Below are positions 17,912 to 24,947 of a DNA stretch of 64,000 bases, piece after piece. Position numbers and translations under genes: made by a program. The notes under the pieces were generated by a model that saw nothing but the letters and a program-made list of their open reading frames with translations, had not been told where the DNA came from and did not search any database. Origin of the DNA: Nitrososphaerota archaeon (GTDB taxonomy: Archaea > Thermoproteota > Nitrososphaeria > Nitrososphaerales > Gagatemarchaeaceae). Position 1 is the stretch's first letter, and each line of letters opens with the position of its first letter. The stretch covers positions 397,448 through 461,447 of the forward strand of contig JAGWHB010000001.1 of the NCBI GenBank assembly GCA_028867035.1, read 5' to 3'.

Positions 17912-18547
17912 GTGCTCATCGCGGCTGCTGCCTTGGTCGTAAGCTCGATATCCCTGTACATGAGCTGGAGAAACTCCAAAAGCCAACAACCTAATGTCAC
18001 CTTGACAACATCATGGAGCTCGTATGAGATATTTGGTAAGCAATCGGAAATGACCGATGAAGCGAAGATTCAGGTGAGGACCGAGGTGATTCTGCAGAAT
18101 AGTGGCAATGCCAACGCTTCGGTCACGGACATCAAGATGAGGGTTAGGTACGCAAAGGATGTTATCAACCACCCCACGATAGGGAGGGCCCTTGGGGCGC
18201 GTGCATTCTCCGTCCGCCCCTTCAACTTTGCCCAAACTATTCCAATCGAGGTGGGACCCTATGGTTCGAAGAAAGTGATGTTTCTCTTTGTCTTCGAAGG
18301 CCTGAGGCCTTGGTTCTTGGACAGGGCGAACGTGACAATCGACATCCTGAACCCGAAGAAGTGGGAGCGGAAAGACCTCCCAATACTCTATCAGATCACT
18401 ATTGATTCGTCTGGAGGTACAGCCAATTTTATGAATGCTTGCTTTAGGGATGACCAGCCAGAGAGCAAGGAAATCGCTGGGTCGATGGGACCGTGGGAGG
18501 AAGCCAAGTGGGATTGGGATTCCGTTCCCCAATCAGACAAGAGTTAG
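17912..18547 (+). CDS. Membrane-anchored hypothetical protein
   Basis: A 211-residue protein with one N-terminal transmembrane helix (VLIAAAALVVSSISLYMSW) and a soluble domain that looks beta-rich (EVILQNSGNANASVTDIKM), like immunoglobulin-fold accessory domains. The start is GTG at 17912; upstream codons read on naturally (SLTDYVTV) but offer no standard start before a TAG at 17852. It converges on the HEPN gene at 18584. The 250 nt before it (17662-17911) have a TTAAATCG element near 17752 and no gene. Confidence 0.6.
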   Translation: MLIAAAALVVSSISLYMSWRNSKSQQPNVTLTTSWSSYEIFGKQSEMTDEAKIQVRTEVILQNSGNANASVTDIKMRVRYAKDVINHPTIGRALGARAFSVRPFNFAQTIPIEVGPYGSKKVMFLFVFEGLRPWFLDRANVTIDILNPKKWERKDLPILYQITIDSSGGTANFMNACFRDDQPESKEIAGSMGPWEEAKWDWDSVPQSDKS

Positions 18548-18583
18548 GCCAGACTGATTGTCTGTCAGGCGCACAGGGAAATT

Positions 18584-19165
18584 TCAGTAGGGCGATGGGT
18601 CCTTGAGTTCGCCTGCCCACTTGGCTAGGTACCCGTAGCCTTCTGAGAGAAGGTCAATGGATTTCTGTTGCTTAAGGAAGTTGAACGTTGCTGGCGAGTA
18701 CCGTCCCTTGCCAACATAGGCAAAGAACTCTCTCGTTGTCTCAATCGCCGAATCGATTTCGGCAGGGGTCAATTCGTGAATGAGGGCCCTTGACTCCCAA
18801 GACGCATGCACAATCGAGTTCCTGCGAGTCTGGGCCTTCTTCACTCGACGCATGAGGGCTGCCTGACTCTTGAGGTCGATTCCGCTTAGGATTGTGAATA
18901 GGTCGAGTTTGGTGTCGAACGGCAGCCTTAGCAGGTCTTTCATGTCTACTGACTGGTCGAGGCCTCTTTTTGCAACCGAGAATTGCACCTCGTCGTTGAG
19001 CCATGCTTCCCACATCATCCAAAGCCAGATGAATGAGGCGCGCAAGGCCCGGCGTATCCTGAATACGTTCTTCTTCGGGTTGTCCGCGACGAGTCTCTCC
19101 GCCTCTTCCTTGAAGTAAAGACAGTCGTTGAAGAGTTCGTGGTCCGCCCTTGACTTGAACGGCAC
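18584..19165 (-). CDS. HEPN-type protein
   Basis: A 193-residue helical protein with KAQTRRNSIVHASWE (R-N-x3-H, bases 18806-18823), the hallmark of HEPN RNases, in the second helical hairpin. A Trp-rich helix (RASFIWLWMMWEAWLND) precedes it. I start it at GTG 19165 because a GTATAACTA box is centred 25 nt upstream; the ATG at 19255 would put this box inside the gene. It stands alone, convergent with a membrane-anchored protein. An RNase role is a family-based inference. Confidence 0.65.
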   Translation of the reverse strand: MPFKSRADHELFNDCLYFKEEAERLVADNPKKNVFRIRRALRASFIWLWMMWEAWLNDEVQFSVAKRGLDQSVDMKDLLRLPFDTKLDLFTILSGIDLKSQAALMRRVKKAQTRRNSIVHASWESRALIHELTPAEIDSAIETTREFFAYVGKGRYSPATFNFLKQQKSIDLLSEGYGYLAKWAGELKDPSPY

Positions 19166-19185
19166 GCCAATGCAAACGCTCGCCC

Positions 19186-19194
19186 GTATAACTA
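19186..19194 (-). promoter_or_regulatory. TATA-like box of the HEPN gene
   Basis: GTATAACTA on the plus strand reads TAGTTATAC on the minus strand and lies about 25 nt before GTG 19165, which sets the start of the HEPN gene. Confidence 0.45.
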
Positions 19195-19342
19195 ACCTTG
19201 CGGTCGGTACACCGATACATGCTCTCTCGGTTCTGTCCCATGGGTTTGTCTTCACGCGCCTCCTCGCCTTCGGGAAGTGGGGCGTTGAGGTCCTTTACCG
19301 TGTCGACAACCAGGAAAACGGCCCCTCCCTCCCCTCCGCTTC

Positions 19343-19766
19343 GTTTGTTTCCATTCTAAAGAAGCTCCTATGGATGGAACTATCTTACGTAAGTAAAGGA
19401 GCCTGCTCTCGGTTTGCGGTCTTGGATGGATATGCCTTGGGGTCTAAAGGAGGGTCACGGAGTGTTGGTAAAGGCTGACGGGCGGGCGATCTGTTCGGGA
19501 ATGAATCTCCAGTGGAAACCAGGGGGTGGGGGGTGTGCGGTGAACAGGGGTGAACGACACGCACCGGCCAGCCCACCAAGGACCGCAGTATTTCCACTGG
19601 AACCACTCCAGCCCCCGAACCTGTGAAACGCCCGATTCCGACGCCTTTGTTTCCATTGGAGCCAGTCCACGCCCCTCCTGGAGACGGCCCGAGTGAACCC
19701 CAGTGAACCCTCCGGGGCGTATCAAAACGCGGTCAAACTAACTGACCGCCTTGTTCACAAGTTCAC
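19343..19766. repeat. Non-coding region with paired GTGAAC and TTTCCANTGGA repeats
   Basis: The 650 nt between the HEPN gene and the winged-helix gene have no convincing gene. They hold three pairs of GTGAAC: 19540/19550 and 19693/19703 (direct, exactly 10 nt apart) and 19753/19761 on the other strand (8 nt apart). They also hold TCCAGTGGAAA at 19508, its exact inverse TTTCCACTGGA at 19590, a near copy TTTCCATTGGA at 19650, and TTTGTTTCCATT at 19343 and 19645. The last GTTCAC pair sits just before the TATA-like box of the regulator gene. Confidence 0.6.
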
Positions 19767-19776
19767 ACCCGACACC

Positions 19777-19784
19777 GATTTATC
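19777..19784 (+). promoter_or_regulatory. TATA-like box of the winged-helix gene
   Basis: GATTTATC lies about 37 nt before the TTG at 19818 and directly downstream of the third GTTCAC pair, where a bound regulator could block access of the transcription machinery. Confidence 0.45.
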
Positions 19785-19817
19785 GGGCCTCCGGGCCACC
19801 AGGCGGCAGTAGTTTAC

Positions 19818-20216
19818 TTGCTAAAGCGGGTCAGGTTCGAAGTGGAGAACGAGCAGGGGCGCAAGAGCTTCCACGTCCTGGAAGGCCCGGTCTCCCGTAA
19901 TGATTTGATGAAGACGATGGACGCCCTCGAGATGATGGATCAGTCGATCGAGCACTCGCCCAGGGCCCCGGACGAGGGGACCTTCTTCGGCAAGGTGCAG
20001 ACGCTCCTGGAAACGACGTTTGCAGCAGGAGACTTCTCATCGTCCGACGTGGCCCGCGAGCTTGAGGAGAAGTACGCCCAACCAGTGAAGCTGAGCACGA
20101 TATCGACCTACCTGGCCCGGCTGGCCGACAAGCGGTACATCAAGCGAGAGCGCTTCGGGAACTCCTGGGTGTACCGAAGGGTCTACCTGAAGCCGGCGCA
20201 GGTAGCAGAAAGGTAG
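19818..20216 (+). CDS. Winged-helix DNA-binding protein
   Basis: A 132-residue basic protein. Residues ~58-125 form a winged helix: FSSSDVARELEEKYAQPVKL, the recognition helix LSTISTYLARLADKRYIKRE, and a wing ending NSWVYRRVY. The N-terminal half (EVENEQGRKSFHVLEGPVSR) is a small separate domain. The repeats just upstream are its most obvious candidate binding sites, implying autoregulation. It starts with TTG. Regulators of this type are common in archaea; the regulon is unknown. Confidence 0.7.
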   Translation: MLKRVRFEVENEQGRKSFHVLEGPVSRNDLMKTMDALEMMDQSIEHSPRAPDEGTFFGKVQTLLETTFAAGDFSSSDVARELEEKYAQPVKLSTISTYLARLADKRYIKRERFGNSWVYRRVYLKPAQVAER

Positions 20217-20297
20217 CGCGGTCCCGAGTCCCGGCCTAGATACTGGGCAGGCAACTCGTGTTTATCTGAACCTGTCGACAGCTGAGCGCGAGAGTGG

Positions 20298-20654
20298 TTG
20301 GTGCTGCCCGAGGTGAAGTACCTTACGGTCGATGAGATTGTAGAGGCCAACAGGAGAGTCCTGAAGGAAATCAGGGTAAAGAAGGCAGACTCTCATCGCG
20401 TTGCGAGTCGAACGAAAATCGAAGGCGTCGTCAACATGGTCCAGGAATTAGAAGGGGACGTCTACTGGAAGGCGGCCGTATCGCTGATTCAACTAACCAA
20501 AGCGCACGCATTCGATAGCAGAAATAGGAGGACGGCGTACGCTGCTGCCAAACTAGGTAACGATCTGCGAGCGCCTCCTCGAGGGCCCCGGAGGCGAACG
20601 TCTTGGAATAGACCCCGAACGGGTAGTTGTGATAGAGGCCAAAGTTCCCCTTGA
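20298..20654 (+). pseudogene. Doc/Fic-type protein, 3'-truncated
   Basis: Residues 1-88 look like a death-on-curing/Fic protein: VKYLTVDEIVEANRRVL at the start and AHAFDSRNRRTAYAA, which corresponds to the Fic motif HxFxDGNKRT with the acidic residue replaced by Ser. After about base 20560 the frame runs into out-of-frame Arg/Pro-rich sequence belonging to a broken gene on the other strand, so the last helices of the Fic fold are missing. The start is TTG 20298 or GTG 20301. Doc proteins AMPylate or phosphorylate translation factors; this copy is probably inactive. Confidence 0.6.
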
Positions 20655-20893
20655 CGATTTCCATCACCGTGGCTGCGTTGTCGGTGACGTAATGGAAGAG
20701 CTCGTGGAGGAAGAGGTACAGCAGCGCTCCCTTGACGGCGTCCTTGGAGGTTCGGGTACCGTTTGGCAGCCAGGAACATGCTTGCCAAATCTATGAGGCA
20801 TCTCTCGCTGAAGTGAATTCCCCAGTGGCTGTGGCTGAAGTGGTAAGACTCGTACCAAGCGCATACGTCTAGGACGTCTTCCCCTCCTTCTTT
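20550..20893 (-). pseudogene. Broken HExxH metallopeptidase-like gene
   Basis: Joined across one frameshift (near 20745-20760), the minus strand encodes WYESYHFSHSHWGIHFSERC, then LLYLFLHELFHYVTDNAAT and LEEALADRYL. HELFH (20692-20706) is an HExxH zinc site and the Glu in EEALAD (20563-20580) is a likely third ligand, as in ImmA/IrrE-like peptidases. The 3' end stops abruptly where the Doc remnant begins, so a recombination joint probably cut both. Its 5' end overlaps the stop of the CxCC gene upstream, suggesting a former two-gene module. Confidence 0.6.
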
Positions 20894-21242
20894 CCGGGCG
20901 CCGGCACCTCTCCGACGATTTCCACCCTTATCGAGTCCCAGTCCACGGCTACGAGCTGGATTTCCTCCGGTTCACTACCGAGCACGTTCGGGTTGACCCT
21001 CCGCGTGTGGGGGTCTTCGGCGGGCAAGTCGTTGTGCAGTCGTTCTATGACTTTATACCTGAAGTCCTCCCAGATGTATCGCGTTGCCGTGCCGTCGGGA
21101 ACTATGCGTCTCGCTTTATCCTTGTCGAGACGCCGCGCATTAAAGTATACAGCGTCGTGTCCGCGGCAGCAGAGGCAGGCATTTCCAATCCAAGCGACTT
21201 AAGTTCGGATTGAAGCCGTTCGATGGTCTTCTGCTCCGCCAA
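20869..21242 (-). pseudogene. Broken coiled-coil/zinc-site gene
   Basis: The minus strand reads AEQKTIERLQSELKSLGLE (coiled coil), then after a frame change near 21185 continues as CLCCRGHDAVYFNARRLDK and about 85 further residues ending at TAG 20869. The cysteines of CLCC and the following His suggest a zinc knuckle. A natural-looking protein split by a frameshift with no start in the second frame indicates decay. It probably formed a coupled pair with the HELFH gene. Confidence 0.55.
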
Positions 21243-21608
21243 GAGCTTCTCGCTTGAAGTAGTAATGGCCTACATCAGCGCGCTCGACAGGCCGGACTAC
21301 AACGCTGCGATGAATCATCTCCACGGCAAGGTCCGCATCAGGGCCCGGCGGGGGAGACCTTCGGAAAGCCCTACGATTTCATCGAGATGCTGCGGAGGTA
21401 CCGGGGGAGGTACGACATCAAGAAGGCCTTCGCGGACGGAGACGACGTGTGCTTACTGTACGACCTGAAGACCAACGGCCCGAAGGCGTTCATGTCTTCG
21501 TGGTATCAAGTGAAGCAGGGAAAGATAGTCTCGATTCAGACGGTCTTCGGCCCGCGCGCCTTCGGTCCACCTCCAGGGAAGGGTTCTGACCAAAGCCAAG
21601 CCAAATGA
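21223..21608 (+). pseudogene. SnoaL-like/NTF2-fold protein, frameshifted
   Basis: The N-terminal part (LEVVMAYISALDRPDYNAAM) and C-terminal part (DDVCLLYDL and MSSWYQVKQGKIVSIQTVF) together make a complete SnoaL-like domain of ~125 residues, but they lie in different frames. A single missing G near 21343 (expected RGPAGETFGKPYDF) explains the break. The 3' end overlaps the convergent EamA gene by 73 nt. If the indel is a sequencing error, the protein would be intact. Confidence 0.65.
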
Positions 21609-22513
21609 CTGCTGCCCGGCCCAACAGCACTCCTGTTCCTCCTCTGAGCCAAGGTTCCGAAGTAGACACCGACAAGGACAAGGGCGCTCCCCGCCAGGAA
21701 GACGGGGGTCACTGTCTCCTCGTTCAGTAGCCACGCAGCGACGAAGGTCACCACCGGGATGAGGACCTGGGAGTAGGACGCCGCAGACGCGGTCCAGTGC
21801 GAATAGACCCAGATGTTGACTGCCTGGCCGACACTGGTGCCCACCACCAGCCATCCCAGGGCAAGCCAGGTGGCCGACTGGACAGGGAAGGCCACCCTCT
21901 CTCCTGCAATGAGCGAAAGGACGAGCAACAGGGGTGTCCCTGTAAGCATCCCGACAGTCGCCATCGAGATGGGATTGGCCCTCGGGACCAGTTTGATTAC
22001 GACCCCTCCGGTGGCCACGCTCAGCACCCCTCCGAAGATCGAGAGTATCGAAAGGACAGACCCGCCCTCGGAAAGATGGTTGGAGAACACCACGGCAACC
22101 CCCAGCAGGGCCGCCGCCGAGCCCCCCATACCCGACCAGCGCCATTTCTCGAGTCGAGCCCATTGCGATAGCACGACCGTGATTAGCGGGACCGTGGCGA
22201 ACATCACCGAGGCCGTGGCAGCCGTGGCCCCCAGCAGGCCCCAATACACCAGGGCGAAGTTGAACCCCGTGGTGAAGAGGCCGTAGAGCGCCGCACCTCC
22301 AAGCGCCCTCCCCCTCGGAATCGGTATCCCCTGGACTCGCATCACCGTGAAGAGAATCATGGCGGAGAGCATCAGACGGAGGGCCCCACCCCAGAAGGGC
22401 GGGAGCTCCTGGTTGCTGACCCTGATGGCGATGAAGGCGACGCCGAAGACGAGGGCTACAAGGAGAAAGCCGCCGAGAACCTTCTTCCCCGGCTTCGCGT
22501 CCCCCTGAAGCAA
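21536..22513 (-). CDS. EamA-family (DMT) transporter
   Basis: A 325-residue inner-membrane protein with ten hydrophobic helices in two homologous halves, typical of the EamA/RhaT drug-metabolite transporter superfamily, which moves amino acids, nucleosides or organic metabolites. Family hallmarks include LRLMLSAMILFTVMR and, in the second half, SQVLIPVVTFVAAWLLNEE. It starts with TTG about 26 nt after the GTATATTAG box. The last ~35 residues are a polar tail overlapping the SnoaL-like remnant. Substrate unknown. Confidence 0.9.
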   Translation of the reverse strand: MLQGDAKPGKKVLGGFLLVALVFGVAFIAIRVSNQELPPFWGGALRLMLSAMILFTVMRVQGIPIPRGRALGGAALYGLFTTGFNFALVYWGLLGATAATASVMFATVPLITVVLSQWARLEKWRWSGMGGSAAALLGVAVVFSNHLSEGGSVLSILSIFGGVLSVATGGVVIKLVPRANPISMATVGMLTGTPLLLVLSLIAGERVAFPVQSATWLALGWLVVGTSVGQAVNIWVYSHWTASAASYSQVLIPVVTFVAAWLLNEETVTPVFLAGSALVLVGVYFGTLAQRRNRSAVGPGSSHLAWLWSEPFPGGGPKARGPKTV

Positions 22514-22534
22514 ACCCTACGAGGGCTGGCGCCC

Positions 22535-22543
22535 GTATATTAG
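22535..22543 (-). promoter_or_regulatory. TATA-like box of the EamA gene
   Basis: GTATATTAG (plus strand) reads CTAATATAC on the minus strand, centred 26 nt before TTG 22513, which fits a leaderless transcript. Confidence 0.5.
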
Positions 22544-22568
22544 ATGGTTGGACCGCGCTCCCGGCCCG

Positions 22569-23576
22569 TCATCGGTACTCGAACGGGTTGGGAATCTGCT
22601 TCCCAAGGCCCATGGAGACAGCCTTCCTGTACACCATGTTGCTGGCAGTGGCGTCCTCCATGGTCAGGCCGGGAGAATGGAACACCGTGATTTCGTCGTC
22701 CCTCTCCCTCCCTGGCTTTATCCCGGCGACCACCTCCCCCATGGTGGCGTAGACGTCAGCCTTCGCGATCTTCCCCTGGGCGATGGGGATGGCGAGTTGC
22801 CCGGAGTCGTAGGAGTCCTCAGCCGCAATCACTATCTTGTCGGCCTTGCTCATTGCATCGCCGTCAAGCTCTATCTTCGGAGGGTCGTCCGCCCCAATGA
22901 TGTTCACATGGACGCCCGGCGAGAGTGCGTCCGCGTGGACTACCGGTACGAAGCTGGGGGTTGTGGTCACCATCACGTCCACTCTGCCTGCGAGGTCAGC
23001 AGCTGACTCCACCGGCTCCAGGTCGACCCCGAGCTCGCTCCCCATTTCCCTGCAGAACGTTTCGGCTTTTGCCCTCGTCCTGGAGAGGACGTACCCCCTC
23101 CTCACATCCCTGACCAGTTTCAGGAACCTGAGCTGGTTCCTTGCCTGCCTCCCGGCCCCCACCATCCCGACGCTCTGGCTCCCTTTCCTCGAGAGGTACT
23201 TCGCCCCGATCGCACCCCCCGCGGCGGTCCGGTTGGCGCCCACACTGGCGGAATCGATTACCGCGAGTACGTCCCCGTCCTTCGCATCGAAGAGGTACTT
23301 CAGGAACTTCCTGGGAGGGTCCCGTACCCCTGGGAAGTTGTAGCCGATTGAGACCACCAGCACCCCCGACTCCTCCAGGTACGCCAGGCCGTCAGACACC
23401 TTCGTCATCCGCGGGTCCGCGTGGGGGAGGTCCTTGCCTCTGATCCGGATTTCGCGCCTGAGCAGCGTCTCCGCGTGACCGAGCCCAAGCTGCCTGTACC
23501 CGTCTTCCTCGGCCGCGATGAAATCCTTGAGGCTGGTGCACCTGGCGACGTCGGGTTCAGTGATTAGAAGCGCCAA
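22569..23576 (-). CDS. Ornithine cyclodeaminase/mu-crystallin family protein
   Basis: A 335-residue NAD(P)-binding protein of the OCD/mu-crystallin family (ornithine cyclodeaminase, alanine dehydrogenase of archaea, ketimine reductases). The Rossmann motif GMVGAGRQARNQL lies near residues 137-149, preceded by GAIGAKYLSRKGSQSV; GPDD-type substrate residues appear as GADDPPK. The start overlaps the end of the MFS gene by 13 nt, so they are coupled. A role in amino-acid deamination or imine reduction is likely, with substrate undetermined. Confidence 0.88.
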   Translation of the reverse strand: MALLITEPDVARCTSLKDFIAAEEDGYRQLGLGHAETLLRREIRIRGKDLPHADPRMTKVSDGLAYLEESGVLVVSIGYNFPGVRDPPRKFLKYLFDAKDGDVLAVIDSASVGANRTAAGGAIGAKYLSRKGSQSVGMVGAGRQARNQLRFLKLVRDVRRGYVLSRTRAKAETFCREMGSELGVDLEPVESAADLAGRVDVMVTTTPSFVPVVHADALSPGVHVNIIGADDPPKIELDGDAMSKADKIVIAAEDSYDSGQLAIPIAQGKIAKADVYATMGEVVAGIKPGRERDDEITVFHSPGLTMEDATASNMVYRKAVSMGLGKQIPNPFEYR

Positions 23577-24850
23577 GGTCCAGCTTTGCCCCGAAGACCC
23601 GCTTTACTTATTTCAAGATTTGTCGCTCGGGTGGCGCAGCGGTCCCCTCTGCCCCTGCGGGACTCGAAATCCCGCTGAATCCTTGGGGAAATCAGGATCA
23701 TCCCGATGTTCACCACGAATGTAAAGGCGGCTATGGCATACCACGCGAGCTTCAGGTCGAAGAGCAGGAATCCGAAGCTCAGAGGCCCGACGAAGGCCGC
23801 CATGGTCCGGCCAGCGTTCAGGACTGCGGCGTAGTACCCCTGCACCACCCCCCGGTTCTCGGCCGACGAGAACAATGTGACCACCCGCTGCGACGGGACG
23901 GTGAGCAGTATCTCCCCCAGGGTCAGAATCACCATGACCGCCTCCAGTTCGAGGAACCCTGATGCAAGGGTTGTCGATAGAAACCCCACAATGCCGACGA
24001 AGTTCCCCAGGACCACCGGGGTAACGAGCCTCTTCCAGCCCCTCACCGCCCTGATCAGCGGGATTTGCAGCAGGACGATGACAAGGCCGTTGGTGGCGAA
24101 AAGATACCCTATTTGGTCGTTCGGAACGCTGAGGAAGCTGGCGGCGTACAGCGAAAGCGGCGTGATCTCGTACCCGGAGGCAAGGAACGAGAAGAAGATC
24201 AGGACTAGGAAGAGCATGACGTTCCTGTCGTCCCTCCAGCTGAGCCATCTCGGCTTGACCTTCGGCTCCTCCGGCCCCTGAAGGGGCAGCAGGCGTTCCG
24301 ACACGAACACCCTGGTCAGGACCGCGACCAGGACGAACACAACCGCGCTGAAGTAGAAGACCGAGGGGTAGCTGAACCAGCTGGAAAGAATCCCACCCAG
24401 GGCTGGTCCGGCGGCGAAGCCAAGGTTCGAGCCGATGGTCAGGAGCGAGAAGCCCATGGTCAGGCTGTCCCCCTTGTTTACAGCCACGATGGCTGCTGGG
24501 GCGGGGTGCGATATTCCCCTGGTGAACGTGGTCACGGGGTAGAGGGCGACGATGAGCAGGACGGCGGCGCTGATCTGTATCAGGAAGCCAAGGACGACCG
24601 ACAGTCCGATTGAGACGATGAACCCCAGGAGCATGACCCGCCTCGGCCCGTAGGAATCGATGAGTCGGCCGCCCAATACCTGGCTCGATAGTGCCGCCAG
24701 CCCCGTGACGAGGTAGGTAAGCCCTATCTCCCAGAACGGGGTGGCCCTCGAGACCGCCAGGTAGATCGCCACGAAGGGGAGGGTCGCGGTCCAGCCTATG
24801 TTGTTCAAGGTCGTGATCGCAACCAGGACCCCAGTCATGCGGTCGACCAA
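23564..24850 (-). CDS. MFS transporter
   Basis: A 428-residue major facilitator superfamily protein with twelve helices. The loop between helices 2 and 3 carries LIDSYGPRRVMLLG, a form of the MFS motif A (G-x3-D-x-x-G-R-R). It starts with TTG 24850 about 30 nt after a CTAATTATT box; ATG 24838 is an alternative. The last ~35 residues (ESRRGRGDRCATR...) are polar and Arg-rich, unlike an MFS tail. Coupling to the OCD gene suggests uptake or export of an amino-acid-related compound. Confidence 0.9.
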   Translation of the reverse strand: MVDRMTGVLVAITTLNNIGWTATLPFVAIYLAVSRATPFWEIGLTYLVTGLAALSSQVLGGRLIDSYGPRRVMLLGFIVSIGLSVVLGFLIQISAAVLLIVALYPVTTFTRGISHPAPAAIVAVNKGDSLTMGFSLLTIGSNLGFAAGPALGGILSSWFSYPSVFYFSAVVFVLVAVLTRVFVSERLLPLQGPEEPKVKPRWLSWRDDRNVMLFLVLIFFSFLASGYEITPLSLYAASFLSVPNDQIGYLFATNGLVIVLLQIPLIRAVRGWKRLVTPVVLGNFVGIVGFLSTTLASGFLELEAVMVILTLGEILLTVPSQRVVTLFSSAENRGVVQGYYAAVLNAGRTMAAFVGPLSFGFLLFDLKLAWYAIAAFTFVVNIGMILISPRIQRDFESRRGRGDRCATRATNLEISKAGLRGKAGPWRF

Positions 24851-24947
24851 TTGGCCCCCGCCCGCTTCGAGGGAGAATAATTAGGTTCTCGAGTCCAACC
24901 TGCATCTCCTCCTTTTATCCAGCGCCTGGGCGGGAAAGGCCCGTCCT

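Noticed and set aside
23622..23720. Complete tRNA gene
   Set aside because: Only a D-arm-like and an anticodon-arm-like piece are visible; no T-arm, acceptor pairing or CCA end follows.
23613..24905. Long minus-strand frame of 430 codons over the MFS gene
   Set aside because: Rich in Arg, Gly and Pro with no domain; it is an out-of-frame shadow of the clear MFS transporter.
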